From: Lepus europaeus
Lineage: Eukaryota; Chordata; Mammalia; Lagomorpha; Leporidae
Length of the DNA: 64,000 nucleotides
Direction: 5' to 3'
Assembly (NCBI RefSeq): GCF_033115175.1
Contig: NC_084838.1
Location: 44,495,468 to 44,559,467, forward strand
Of the stretch, positions 12,318 to 23,255 are shown one piece after another. Both the position numbers and the translations under genes were made by a program. Under the pieces are notes generated by a model. That model searched no databases. It saw only the letters and a program-made list of their open reading frames with translations, and was not told the origin of the DNA. The number at the start of each line of letters is the position of its first letter. The stretch's first letter is position 1.

Positions 12318-13044
12318 CTCTGTGAGTTTTCCTATGCTATGAAAAGAGAATTTTAAGATTACTACAGGCCATTTTCAAATTAAACGTTTTCAACTTATAG
12401 TATATTAGGTTAATAGAAACACAATTACAAATATCTAGATAATTTTATGAAAATTGAATACAACTGAGCACAAAGTTTTATTGGAAGCAAAAAATTATCC
12501 CAAATACTTAGCAAAATGGAAACTAAATCTGGAAATAGGGTGCAATAACAAAAGGATAAGGTTGAAAAAAAAAGAAACCTCCATTTAAGTGTGCACAAAT
12601 AAAAATTAAAGACATGTAATAAGATGATACCCAACAATATATATCTTTAAAATAAATTTAAAATTGTAGTCAAAGCTTTCTAATAGCTCAGGTATTTTCT
12701 TTAAAAAAATCAAGGACAACAAAACAAATAAATATGCACTAAATCAAAATGATTTACATTATAAAATGTCCAAATACAAAAATAATTTAAAGTAAATACA
12801 ACCAAATCATTACATCTCTACCCAATCATAAGCCTTTGAGGTGAGTAAAAATACTCTGAAAGGAACTGCAAATAACAGATCACAGGGTCATTATGTTGAA
12901 TATGACTAAAAATGTTAAAAATGAAACTTGTGATTAAGAGCATGGGTTGCAGGGAAGGAACTTCCAGGTAAGTATGATCTGAAGTGACAAGTAATGTCTC
13001 GGTATGAGAAAATGAAAAGACAATTAAGGCATACTCTGGAATTT
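12318..13044. other. Unrecognised AT-rich DNA
   Basis: No repeat or gene recognised. The minus frames at 12425-12637 and 12818-13133 are not supported by any domain. Confidence 0.45.
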
Positions 13045-13355
13045 GATGGCACAGAGAAAGTGAGGGAAAAATGGACAGAGATAATGACAAAGAGAGCTCT
13101 CCCATCCACTATTAGCTCTACAAATGCCTGCAATGGCCAGAGCTAGAAGCCAGGAGCCAGGAACTGAACATGAGTAACATCACATGGATGATACAAATCC
13201 AGGCATTAGAGACATCCCTGTTGCCCACCATGGTCTACAATAAAGGAGAATTATAGTCAGAAGGCAGAGCTGAGTATTGAACTTGGGTACTCTCATGTCA
13301 GACACAGATGCCTACATTGGTGTGTTAACCGCTATAGGTTATATGCCACCCCTCT
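13045..13355 (-). mobile_element. CSINE, old subfamily
   Basis: Diverged minus-strand SINE: 'gggaaaaatggacagagataa', 'ctcccatccactatt', 'gcaatggccagagctagaagccaggagcc', 'tattgaacttgggtactct', 'gtgttaaccgctataggtt'. Confidence 0.7.
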
Positions 13356-13371
13356 TTGCCTTTGTGTTCTG

Positions 13372-13550
13372 TCTTTTCCCTTCATGATTAGATAGTGCCC
13401 ACTCACATACAGGACAGATCTTCTCTACTTTGTCCACTCAGAATCACATACAATCTGCTCTGTGGACCCCTTCTCAGGTATACGACAACTAATGTTTAGC
13501 CAGTTCGTTAGATAGTACTTTATCCATTCAAATTCGCATCCTTCATTTTT
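13372..13550 (-). repeat. Ancient repeat fragment (same family as 59983-60395)
   Basis: 'gattagatagtgcccactcacata', 'ctttgtccactcagaatca', 'caatctgctctgtgg' and 'aatgtttagccagtt' look like the complement of the old repeat at 59983-60395 ('gtcaacctgactataaggtgcccag...ttagcatttgaat'). Family name not assigned. Confidence 0.4.
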
Positions 13551-13554
13551 GGTA

Positions 13555-13879
13555 AGTCTTTGATGTAGGGATTAAGATATGCTTGGGATGCCTGCATTCC
13601 ATATCTGCATGAGAGAGTTCAAGTCCTGTCTGCGATTCAAGGTTCCAGCCAGCCACATCCAGGGAGGTAGCAACTGATGGTTCAAGTAGTTGGGTCCCTG
13701 CCACTGGTTTGGGGGACCCAGACTGAGTTTCTTTCTTTGACCTAGCCCCACCTTGGATGATGCAGGCTTTTGGGAAGTGTATCAGTGGATGAACAGCTCT
13801 CTCTCTCTCTCCTTCTCTCTCTTTCTCTCTCCCTCCCTTCCTCCCTCCCTCTGCCTTTTAAATAAATTTTAAAAAAAAG
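13555..13879 (+). mobile_element. CSINE, old subfamily
   Basis: Plus-strand SINE: 'atgcttgggatgcctgcattccat', 'gttcaagtcctg' (B box), 'ggtccctgccact', 'gggagtgtatcagtgga'-like segment, a long CT tract (13798-13850) and an 'aaataaattttaaaaaaa' tail. Confidence 0.8.
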
Positions 13880-14729
13880 TTTTAACAACATAACAAATTT
13901 AAAATTGTATCCAAGAACATCTTCCATAAATACATCATGAATGAATCCTTCAGGAAGTGGGAAAATTAAATCCAAACAATAAACTCTATGTCCTAGAAAA
14001 ATAATTTTATGTGACTGTAAAGAAAATATTTTCTTTTGCTTGCACTTGATGACTTCTCCAGCAATGGTGGAGAAAATAATATACTAGGACAAAAGAATTA
14101 GACTGATATCTCACTTTTGAAATCATTCTATAAAGCAAGACAATGGACAAACGTTTCCAAAAAAATCAAAAAATGAAAAATTAAACACATAAATCATACA
14201 CTCTATATCTACTCCTGATCTTCAAGTATCAACCCTATATTTTAGCCATTTTTAACAAATAGTTTAATAAATAATGGGCTACAACTTTGAAATATTGAAA
14301 AGTCATACCTCAAGGAGCAAGTGTTGGCACCACTGGCCTAAATTCTCAAGCTTTTGAAGCATCATCATTTGTTTCCATTTATGTTCTGTATGAGGATTAT
14401 CATCTACCAAAAAAAAAAATGGGAATGATGGAATATGACCTCTTAGAAAATTAGTTTTTATATGTTTCATAGCAAAAGGTTGATAGGTTAAAAAATTCCC
14501 CTTGTGAACAATAGAAGACTTCATTTAAAAATGCATTATTTACTATTACTTAACTATTCCAACTTTTACTAATGTCTACTTCAAATAAAAGTGCTGTTAT
14601 CTTTAAAGAAAACTGTCACAGAAACTATAGTCAATGTATTAAGAACAATTCAAAAATAAAGTAAAACACTATCTTTTTTCTTTTTATTTCTTGAGTTTCC
14701 TAATTTCTCTGATCTCTTCTAAGAACAAT
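13880..14729. other. Unrecognised AT-rich DNA
   Basis: Nothing recognised. The minus frame at 14303-14524 shows no domain. Confidence 0.45.
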
Positions 14730-14742
14730 AACACATTTTTTA

Positions 14743-15055
14743 AAGATTTATTTGAGAAGCAGAGTTATAGACAGAAGGAGAGACAGAGAGAGAGAGAGGG
14801 GTCTTCTATTTGCTGTTTCACTCCCTAAAAGGCTACAATGGCCAAAACTGGGCCAATCTGAAGCCAGTAGCCAGGAGCTTCTTTTGGGTCTTTCACATGG
14901 GCAGGGACCCAAGCACTTAGGCCATCTTGCACTGTTTCTCAGGCCATTAGCAGAGATCTGGATTGGAAGAGGAGCAGTGGGGACACAAACTGGTGCCCAT
15001 ATGGGATGCCAGTGACCCAGGAGAATTAACCTGCTATACCACAGTGTTGGCCCAT
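14743..15055 (-). mobile_element. CSINE with diverged target-site duplication
   Basis: Minus-strand element with the 'aagatttatttgagaagcagagttatagacag' tail side and '(g)ttaacctgctataccacagtgttggccc' head. It is flanked by a 13-bp near-repeat, 'aacacatttttta' (14730-14742) and 'aaaacatttttta' (15056-15068), supporting insertion by target-primed reverse transcription. Confidence 0.9.
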
Positions 15056-15377
15056 AAAACATTTTTTACAAAATGGTATAATATAGTATTTCAGCAGAAA
15101 AGATGGTATACTTATCTCCTCTCATAATAATTTATGAAATATTTTATTTAGGAATTAAGTGATACAAATCTTAGGGTACCAGATTTTAGAGAGAAAGTTT
15201 CAAGTCTATGCTTTTTCCAGTTAGAGGAAAAATTACTTCAGAGAAAATGGCTATTCAGCCTTTTACTTAGGTAGAAATTCCTAAATGAATGTATATTCTC
15301 AATGATATTAAAAATCATTATAGTAACAGAAATATTTAAGTAAAACAATAGTCTAAATTTGGGGGGATTTTTTTTTA

Positions 15378-15453
15378 ACTATGGAATGCTTCACGAATTT
15401 GCGTATCATCCTTGCGCAGGGGCCATGCTAACCTTCTCTGTATCGTTCCAAAC
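15378..15453 (-). pseudogene. U6 snRNA retropseudogene, 5'-truncated
   Basis: The reverse complement reads as the 3' three-quarters of U6 spliceosomal RNA: 'ggaacgatacagagaag', 'ttagcatggcccctgcgcaa', 'acgcaaattcgtgaagc', 'attccata'. There are only a few substitutions. The first approx. 25-29 nt, with the 5' stem-loop, are missing, so it has no functional 5' end. An A-tract follows the 3' end (plus-strand T's at 15368-15376), and an 8-bp repeat 'gggatttt' lies on both sides (15364-15371; 15460-15467). This fits L1-mediated retrotransposition. It should not be expressed as a functional U6. Confidence 0.93.
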
Positions 15454-15838
15454 TTTTTTGGGATTTTAAATAAAGCAATGTAAATATATTGGATAAAATA
15501 TTATTTTATATTTTAAAAAATATATCGCGACTTATTTTTTGAAAATTCTTACATTATACTGTAATTTAGACATAATAACATGAAAAACCTATCTAAACAA
15601 GTCAATAAAATTGCATACAAAATTGTGTATACAGTGGTTATGTAAATATATAATAGGGATGTTTGCATGCAGAGAAAACTGACTGGATGTCAACAAAAAT
15701 TTAAATTGGTTATTTATTGTGGAATGAAATGAGTTTTACTGAGTTTTTTTTTTTTATCACTTTTGGCTTACTTTACCTTCATGTGATAGATATATTTCAT
15801 TTAAATAGATTTTAAAATAACAGTGAAGCCCTTTCAGG

Positions 15839-16170
15839 GCTGGCGTTGTGGTGCAGCAGATTAAAGCCCCAGCCTACAGAGCCAGCATCCCATTTGGGTG
15901 CCATTTCTAGTCCCACTTCCAAACCAGCTCTCTGCTTTGGCGTGCAAAAGCAGTAGAAGATGGCCCAAGTCCTTGGGCCCTTAAACCCACGTGGGAGATC
16001 TGGAAGAAACTCCTGGCTCCTGGCTCCTGGCTTCAGATCAGATCAGCTCTGGCCGTTGCGGTCATTTGGAGAGTGAAGCAGCGGAAAGGAAGACCTCGCT
16101 CTCCCTCTGACTCTGCCTCTCCCTGTAATTTTGTCTTTCAAATAAAGAAAATAAATCTTTAAAAAAAAGT
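15839..16170 (+). mobile_element. CSINE, well preserved, with diverged duplication
   Basis: Plus-strand SINE with head 'gggctggcgttgtggtgcagcag' (A box), 'ttctagtccca' (B box), 'gatggcccaagtccttgggccc', 'ccgttgcggtcattt' and tail 'tcaaataaagaaaataaatctt'. The flanks 'agtgaagccctttca' and 'agtaaaacactttca' match at about 12 of 15 positions, a decayed target-site duplication. An in-element 'ggctcctggctcctggct' micro-duplication is visible. Confidence 0.92.
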
Positions 16171-16614
16171 AAAACACTTTCATTGTATGATTTGACAACT
16201 GAATTCAGATCATTCAGTAACACTTTTTTGGTACCTTCCATATTCAGGATTATCTTAAATATTGCAAAAATATAATTTACACATTCAAAATCAGAAAAGA
16301 AAGCTTCACATTTCCTACAAAGTTTATTCTAACCAGAGCAAGAAAAACCTCAAGCCATGCAATTAGATACATTATCATACGAAGTTTTATGGCACAAACA
16401 TAAATGCTGTGCCCATGTGACTGACGGCCAAAGTTAATGTTGTTGAATTCAATAATTTCTCTCAATGCATGTGTGTACGAATAAAGGTTTTCCCCCTTCC
16501 CACTCATGAGAGTAATGCAAAATGAAGAAATTCTCAGCAACAAACCAGTTGAATATATTCAGATGGATACACAGAAGTCCAGAGGAGTCGCAGGGTTTTT
16601 TCCTCTTGTGTCTG
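16171..16614. other. Unrecognised DNA
   Basis: No repeat or gene recognised. The minus frame at 16277-16543 has no domain signature. Confidence 0.4.
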
Positions 16615-16775
16615 ATGTACTTAGATCCCCATACTTTCCTCCTCTGTAAATTGGGAATGATATTAATATCAAAGACTTATGTATGTTGTGATGATTATCA
16701 GAAGGAACATAATTAAATTGTCTAAAACAGTACCTGGTATAAAGTAGTGCCTGCTAATTAGTGTTTATTGCCATC
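16615..16775 (+). mobile_element. MIR SINE fragment
   Basis: 'tttcctcctctgtaaattgggaatgatattaat', 'gtgatgattatcagaaggaacataatt' and 'aaaacagtacctggtataaagtag' parallel the MIR core and 3' part ('cctcatctgtaaaatgggga', 'acagtgcctggcacatagta'). This is an ancient tRNA-derived mammalian SINE. Confidence 0.75.
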
Positions 16776-18104
16776 TTCTTTTCCAGAGTTTCACAGTTCT
16801 CAGGTGGCAGGCTGGAAGGGAAAATACCTTCTCTGTTCAGTGATATTTTTTTAAACCATTCTAATTATTTTTTATTTTAATTATTTTTAACAAATTCAAC
16901 ACAGTTTGTAGAGACAATTCTGAGAATATGATGATATGTATTTAAATAGAGGCATTACATCTACTGAATCTCAAAAATTTTGAAAATAGGAGTAACTAAA
17001 AGGATTACACTTTTAGTATTGCAATAGTTTTTTTTTTTGCAAATGTAATGCCACATTTATATAAAGTGTCTGTTATTGCTCAAAAGTGTAAAGATTTGAG
17101 TAGCTATTTTCCTTCTGAAGATGAGACTTATTTCTAGACCTGAGCTCACTCTGTCATGTTTTACCCTAGTAATTTATACTAGAAAGTTTTCACTCCTCTG
17201 GAAAGTGGTAGAAGATAATATGAAATGGAATCAAGTTCAGAAGGTGCTCTGTCAGTGTAAGTTAACGTTATGTCAGTGGACAAAATGGAAAAACAGTCCC
17301 AAATACGTGACAGCAATAATCCAAAATTATGTGAAGTCTGGAGAGATTAAATCAGATCATTATGAGACTTTAGATACTCTGAGCTCAGAAGATTGCCATT
17401 TTAGTTTTGATTTTGCTGGTGCCATGAGTTTCTTCACTGTTGTAAGCTTTTATTTGGAACTTGTAAGGAGGGTAAGCATTAACGGCTGAGTTGTCTGCTG
17501 GTTTATATTGATTGTTTTCAATCTGTGAACCTTTCCTGTATTGAGCCGACAAGGAATGCAGCATTAAGTTGCCATGTTTACCAAAATTGCTTCTCAGCAG
17601 TTTGAAACTGGCTTGAAAACGTCTAGTAACAAAACTGACCTTCTTCAGTCTAGCACTATCCAAAGACTATCACAGGCAGCTTTTAAGAGGAAAGAAAACT
17701 AAGAGTGATTCTCCCATTAGAGTAAAGGGTCTGTACTATCTTAAATCCAACGTACTATACTTTTGTGATACAGATAGTTTCAGTGTGCTACTTTTAACAT
17801 CACAGAAATAAAAGATAAATTATTAGTAAAATAAATTACACTAAGTATTTTTAAAATGTAATGATAGAAGAGTTTATATAATTTTAACTTAGAACAATGG
17901 AGAATCAGAATCAATAATCTTGCCATGGGAAAACAGTAATAATAAATCACTTTTTAAATAAAAAAGATTTTCCATAACCACACAGAACCCAGTAACTACC
18001 ATGTACTTCTTTGACAACTTGTAACATATGAAAGAATAATCATAATAAATTCATTTGATTTTCATATATGAAATCTATAATAAAATTGTTATTTGCTTTC
18101 TTAA
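16776..18104. other. Unrecognised DNA with longest apparent non-transposon frame
   Basis: No repeat is recognised. A frame at 17121-17489 (plus, 122 codons from ATG) is the longest that does not obviously run through L1 or SINE DNA. Its translation has scattered Lys/Trp/Cys, no signal peptide, no repeated motif and no family I know. No splice context or A-tail is seen around it, so I treat it as a chance frame. Confidence 0.4.
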
Positions 18105-18200
18105 GATTTAGTATCTTCATCTGTAAAACTGATATGGCAATACCTCAGTTTGGGGTTAAGTACTGAATGGGATGTTGAGTATCTGAGTAGATTGCTTTTA
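18105..18200 (+). mobile_element. Probable MIR fragment
   Basis: 'tagtatcttcatctgtaaaactgatatggcaatacctcag' followed by 'taagtactgaatgggatg' resembles the MIR 'cctcatctgtaaaatggggataataatacctac' block. Short and diverged. Confidence 0.5.
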
Positions 18201-18410
18201 AGAAGTTCTCAATATGCATTTTAGGCATCTTAATTTTAAAATAATGATGACTATTTACGGTATTTAGGGATATTCGTTTGTATTGGTACTAAGCTGCCTC
18301 AAAATATTAACATTCCATGAATCTATCATTACATATTCAGGCAGTCCAAATTGCTTAACTTTATGCTGGTGATTGCCTGCATTGAAATGTGGGACATTAA
18401 CAGCTTGAAC

Positions 18411-18465
18411 TCTCTATCTATCTATCTATCTATCATCTATCCATATATCTACATATCTACATACT
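18411..18465. repeat. (TCTA)n microsatellite
   Basis: About seven TCTA/TATC units, then degenerate 'tatctaca' units to 18465. Confidence 0.93.
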
Positions 18466-18692
18466 CCATTTTCTCAAATTCTACATAGTATTTATAAACT
18501 TGTGAGATTTCTGATAGTATTTTATCAGTAATTAAATAATATGTCATTAAACTCAATAAGAATTCTGAGGCTTAGAGAATGCATAGTAGTTTGCAATCTG
18601 AGATCTAATATTTATATAGAAACATTTCTGAAACTCTGTATCCTTGTCAATAAGTTGAAAATAGCACCTGACATGCTATCTTCACAAGTCTG

Positions 18693-19028
18693 GTTTTTTT
18701 TTTTTTTTGAGATTTACTTATTTATTTGAAAGTCACAGTTACACAGAGGGAGAAGGAGAGGCAGAGAGAGAGTCTTCCATCCGCTGGTTCCCTCTCCAGA
18801 TGGCCACAATGGCTGGAGCTGCAACGATCCGAAGCCAGGAGCCAGGAGCTTCTTCTGGGACTCCCGCATGGTCGCAGGGGCCCAAGGACATAGGCCATCT
18901 TTTACTGCTTTCCCAGGCCATAATAGAAAGCTGATCAGAAGTGGAGCAGCCAGGACTTGAACCAGTGCCCATATGGGATGCTGGCACTGCAGGTGGCCCC
19001 TTTACCTGCTAGGCCACAGTGCTGGCCC
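18693..19028 (-). mobile_element. CSINE, full length, with target-site duplication
   Basis: Minus-strand SINE. A T16 run (18693-18708) is the complement of its A-tail, followed by 'gagatttacttatttatttgaaagtcacagttacacag'. It ends at the head 'ccacagtgctggccccc'. The flanks share 'acaagtctg' (18683-18693 and 19029-19037 regions). Frames at 18707-18987 are SINE artefacts. Confidence 0.94.
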
Positions 19029-19094
19029 CCACAAGTCTGTTGATAGGATAAAATATGTTGTATGTCAAAGGAAATGGTAAACTAAGGATACACA

Positions 19095-19197
19095 AATATA
19101 TAGGCTATATATAAAATATATATTATAATATAATATACAATTATAATTATAGTATAAAATATAATATATTATATTTATGATAATATATATAATATTG
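19095..19197. repeat. AT-rich low-complexity tract
   Basis: Almost pure A/T for about 100 bp with TATA/ATTATA/ATAATA units. Could be cruciform-prone. Confidence 0.9.
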
Positions 19198-20160
19198 TGG
19201 AATTCAAAAATCTGTATCAGCATAAAAGATAATTTTGTTGATGATAACTTATGAGACTGGTTTTGTATAGATTTCTCAGTAAAGGCTCCAACAGTATGCA
19301 TGAGTAAATGAAAGTTGACATTTAAAATGTACCAAGAAAAGTGCTAGTTATTGAGTCTGACTCGATGTGTTAGGTAAATGAAATTTTCAGCTTCTATGTG
19401 AATGGTATTTCAGACAAGCCGGTCAGAGATTTGCCAAAAACATTAGCAGTATTGAGAAATTATTTGTTCCTATTGCTGGGGAGAGTTACAGACATGCTAA
19501 TATGTAAAATGATTTTTAAGATTTCCACTGGATTATAGATCAACAAAATAATGGTTCCCAAACTAGCCTGAGCAAAAATAAGACAAACAGGGAATTGACG
19601 TGAAAAGTGAAAAGGGTTGATAGCTGAAAGGAGGTAGAGAATCAATTGAGTATTATCATTATCGTCATTTTGATAAAGGAGAGAAAAAATGAAAACATGT
19701 TCACAGAAAGGTGGAAGCTTCACTCATATGAACTTTGGTGTTTCTCAAGTTGAAGGGAGGGTGCTAGAAAATATAAGGTGAAAAGTTGAGCTGGAGTGAG
19801 GGACCAGGTGGTTAATCACAAGAGGAACCATAAAAGGCAACTGATGGGTTTCCAGAACTTAATGGAAGCTGTGGTGTAGAAATATACCAACTAGAAAAAC
19901 TGATCTCTGGTATAAGTAGGAGAGAATAAATTACTTGGCTTTTTCAGGCAACAGAGAAAAAAAAGTCCTTGAGAAAGCCCAATTTTTCAGGGCATAAATC
20001 ATTTTCAGCATAAATCATTACATGGAGGATTAAAGCCTGTAAAATGATTCATGTACAGGGTATTTAGATTTACAGAAAGCAGAGTGCAAAAATACAAGGG
20101 AGAGGGCAAATTACCAAATGGAGAGGAACAGAGATTTTTTTGTGTTTTTGATTTTTGATA
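19198..20160. other. Unrecognised DNA
   Basis: No nameable repeat and no supported gene. Minus frames at 19460-19723 and 20005-20193 have no domain. Confidence 0.4.
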
Positions 20161-20174
20161 ATATGCAGCAGACA

Positions 20175-20305
20175 TATATCGTGGAAAGACCATGTGAAGA
20201 CACAGGGAGAAGACGACTATTTACAAGTCTAGGAGTGAGACCTCTCAAGGAATTGACCTTTCTGACACCTTGGTCTTAGCTTCCAGCCTCCAGACTGAAT
20301 AAATA
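20175..20305 (+). mobile_element. MaLR/MLT1-like LTR fragment
   Basis: 'accatgtgaagacacagggagaagacgactatttacaagtctaggagtgagacctc', 'gacaccttggtcttagcttccagcctccagactgaataaa' follow the 3' half of the MLT1/MST type LTR ('gtgaggacacagcgagaagacgg...accttgatcttggacttccagcctccagaactg'). Ancient non-autonomous ERVL-type LTR. Confidence 0.75.
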
Positions 20306-20867
20306 CTTTTAAAAATTATCTAGATGTGTCGCTATGTTATAGTAACTCTATCAAAATAATACATCTGACCCCATCTATTTCAATTTCTCGACTGTCCATA
20401 GGCCATGATTGCATACTGATTAAGGATAGAGGTGTTTCCAGAGGCAAGCTGTTGAACTGTACAACACAAAATTACTTTAATGGAATATCTGATGGAATGA
20501 TAGACTTGTTGGTTCAGCAGTCTCTAATCCACAGGATAACAATAACCTGTGGAATGTGCTACACTTGAGCATAGTCTGTTAAAATCCCATCTATTCATAA
20601 ATGGGAAAACTGAATCAAAGAAAAAGGCAAAGCATCTTTAAAAGTCCAGAAAAACACTTACAAAAAGAAAAAAAGTCATACTGGGATGAAGTAGAGTAAG
20701 TGAAGAATATATTTTGTGCCCTTTGCTTCTTCTTGAAGATTTTAAATTCATGTAATATCCATAAATATCTCAAATCATAGGCCCTTGAGAATCTTAATTA
20801 TTTAAAATAATATTTTCTAGGTACCATGTGCCCATTAAGTTGTATTCATATCAGTATGAGAAATAAG
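20306..20867. other. Unrecognised DNA
   Basis: An 80-codon plus frame at 20326-20568 has no recognisable family. No other structure seen. Confidence 0.4.
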
Positions 20868-20875
20868 AAGATTGC

Positions 20876-21440
20876 TGTAGATTCTGGTTATTAATCCTTT
20901 ATCTGTAGCATAGTTTGCAAATACTTTTTCCCATTCTGTCGGTTACCTCTTCACTCACCTGTTTCCTTTGCAGTACAGAAACTTCTCAATTAGATGTAAT
21001 CCCAATAGTTAATTTTGGCTTTGACTGCCTGCGCCTCTAGGGTCTTTTCCAAGAATTCTTTGCCAGTGCCAATATCTTGCAGGATTCTCCAATTGCAGGT
21101 TTCTCCAATATTTTCTAATAATTTGATGGTTTCAGGTCGTAGATTTAGATATTTAATCCATGTTGAGTGGATTTTTGTGTAAGGTGTAAGTTAGGGGTTT
21201 TGTTTCATGCTTCTGCACGTGGAAATCCAGTTTTCCCAGCACCATTTATTGAATAGACTGTCCTTGTTCCAGGAATTGGTTTTAGATCCTTGATCAAATG
21301 TAAGTTGGCTCTAGATGTTTGGGTTGATTTCTGGTGTTTCTATTCTGTTCCATTGGTCTATCCATCTGTTTCTGTACCAGTAACATGCTGTTTTGATTAC
21401 AACTGCCCTGTAGTATATCCTGAAATCTGGTATTGTGATG
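20876..21440 (-). mobile_element. L1 inverted 5' arm (of the element ending at 23194)
   Basis: Minus-strand ORF2 DNA, clearly homologous to 35130-35690 of the larger L1 ('tagattctggttat', 'cccattctgtcggtt', 'tcccagcaccatttattgaatagactgtcctt', 'ctgtttctgtaccagta'). It lies directly left of the sense arm. In L1 order it precedes the sense arm with a gap of about 120 nt, the usual outcome of twin priming with small loss at the joint. The outer edge overlaps a duplication, 'aagattgctgta' (20868-20879). Confidence 0.9.
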
Positions 21441-21970
21441 CAATCAGGGAAATGCAAATCAAAACCACAATGAGGTTTCACCTCACCCCGGTTAGAATGG
21501 CTCACATTCAGAAATGCACCAACAACAGATGCTGGAGAGGATGTGGGGAAAAAGGGACACTTACCCACTGTTGGTGGGAATGCAAACTGGTTAAGCCACT
21601 ATGGAAGTCAGTCTGGAGATTCCTCAGAAACCTGAACATAACCCTACCATACAACCCAGCCATCCCACTCCTTGGAATTTACCCAAAGGAAATTAAATTG
21701 GCAAACAAAAAAGCGGTCTGCACCTTAATGTTTATTGCTGCTCAATTCACAATAGCTAAGACCTGGAATCAACCCACATGCCCATCAACAGTAGAATGGA
21801 TAAAGAAATTATGGGACATGTACTCTACAGAATACTATACAGCAGTCAAAAACAATGAAATGCGGTCATTTGCAACAAAATGGAGGAATCTGGAAAACAT
21901 TATGCTGAGTGGAATAAGCCAGTCCCAAAGGGACATGTATCATATGTTCTCCATGATCAGTGACAACTAA
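21439..21970 (+). pseudogene. L1 ORF2 C-terminal remnant, frame open
   Basis: The last approx. 175 codons of L1 ORF2 remain open to the normal stop. Seen in order: EMQIKTT, the Cys-rich motif [18 protein letters not shown] (C-x3-C-x7-H-x4-C), the [14 protein letters not shown] and [16 protein letters not shown] segments, then TMFSMISDN-like end. The endonuclease and RT domains are absent. A frame reading in from the inverted arm (from 21290) extends the N-terminus with antisense sequence, giving a 226-codon chimeric frame. No promoter or translation evidence. Confidence 0.85.
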
Positions 21971-23194
21971 CCGAGCACCAAAAAGGAAACCTGTTAAAGT
22001 GAAATGGACACTATGAGAAATGGTGACTTTATCAGCCCTTGCCCTGACTGTTGATGAACAACTTAATACGTTATCCCTCTTAGTATTTTTTTTCTCTGTT
22101 CTACTTAATACTATTGGTTTAATTCTGTAATTAACACACTTTAAAGTTAACTGAAAAGTGATCCCTGTTAAATATAAGAGTGGGAATAAGAGAGGAAAGA
22201 GATGTACAATCTGGGACATGCTCAAGCTGACTTGCCCCAAACAGTAGAGTTAGAAACATACCAGGAGATTCCAATTCAATCCCATCAAGGTGGCATGTAC
22301 AAATGCCATCTCACTAGTCCATTTGATCAATTTCTGTTCACAATTGATCATAATGATAGGACTAAGAGTCAAAGGGATCACATAAACAAGACTAGTGTCT
22401 GAAAATACTAACCAATAGAACAAAAAAGGGAAAGAACGATCCAACATGGGAAGTGGGATACACAGCAGACTCATAGAATGGCGGATGTCCTAAACAGCAT
22501 TCTGGCCTCACAATCAGCCCTTAAGGCATTCGGACCCAGCTGAAAAGCCCATGAGAGTATTTCAGGCATGGAAAGTCAAGACACTTTGGCAAAAAAAAAA
22601 AAAAAAAAAAACCAACCAACCAAACAAAAAAACGACCTAAATGAAATATCTCTGCAAGTGAGATCCCAGTAGAAAGAATGGGCCATCAAAGAAGGAGGTA
22701 CCTTTCTCTGAAGGGAGAAGAGAACTTCCACTTTGACTATGACCTTGTCAAATATGATCAGAGTCAGTGAACTCAAAAGGCTTCCATAGCCTTGGCAACT
22801 CATGACAAGAGCCTAGGGAGATTACTGACGCCATAAACAAGAGTGTCAGATTGTTAAGTCAACAACAGGAGTCACTGTGCACTTACTCCTCTTAGGATCT
22901 CTGTCCTTAATGTGCTGTACATTGTGATTTAATGCTATAACTAATACTCAAACAGTATGTTTCACTTTGTGTTTCTATGTGGGTACAAACTGTTGAAATC
23001 TTTACTTAATATATACTAAACTGATCTTCTGTGTATAAAGAGAATTGAAAATGAATGTTGATGTGAATGGAAGGGGAGAGGGAGCGGGAAAGGGGAGGGT
23101 TGCAGGTGGAAGGGAAGTTATGAGGGGGGAAAGCCTTTGTAATCCATAAGCTGTACTTTGGAAATTTTATTCATTAAATAAAAGTTAAAAAAAA
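21443..23194 (+). mobile_element. L1 sense arm: ORF2 C-terminus, 3' UTR, A-tail
   Basis: Starts at 'atcagggaaatgcaaatcaaaaccacaatgagg' and carries the ORF2 end with stop at 21968-21970. The 1.2-kb 3' UTR contains an A20 run (22592-22611) and a single copy of the approx. 160-bp module. It ends in 'attcattaaataaaagttaaaaaaaaaa'. The right flank 'aagattactgta' (23195-23206) matches the left flank 20868-20879 at 11 of 12 positions, so the insertion, including the inverted arm, is bounded by a target-site duplication. 5'-truncated; cannot move by itself. Confidence 0.95.
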
Positions 23195-23255
23195 AAGATT
23201 ACTGTATCACATATTGGCCAACAAGAAAGAAAATGTACATTTGCACTAAGAAATT

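Noticed and set aside
16785-16850. Exon-like acceptor 'cttcttttccag' near 16785
   Set aside because: No good donor follows in a plausible distance, and a MIR ends just upstream.
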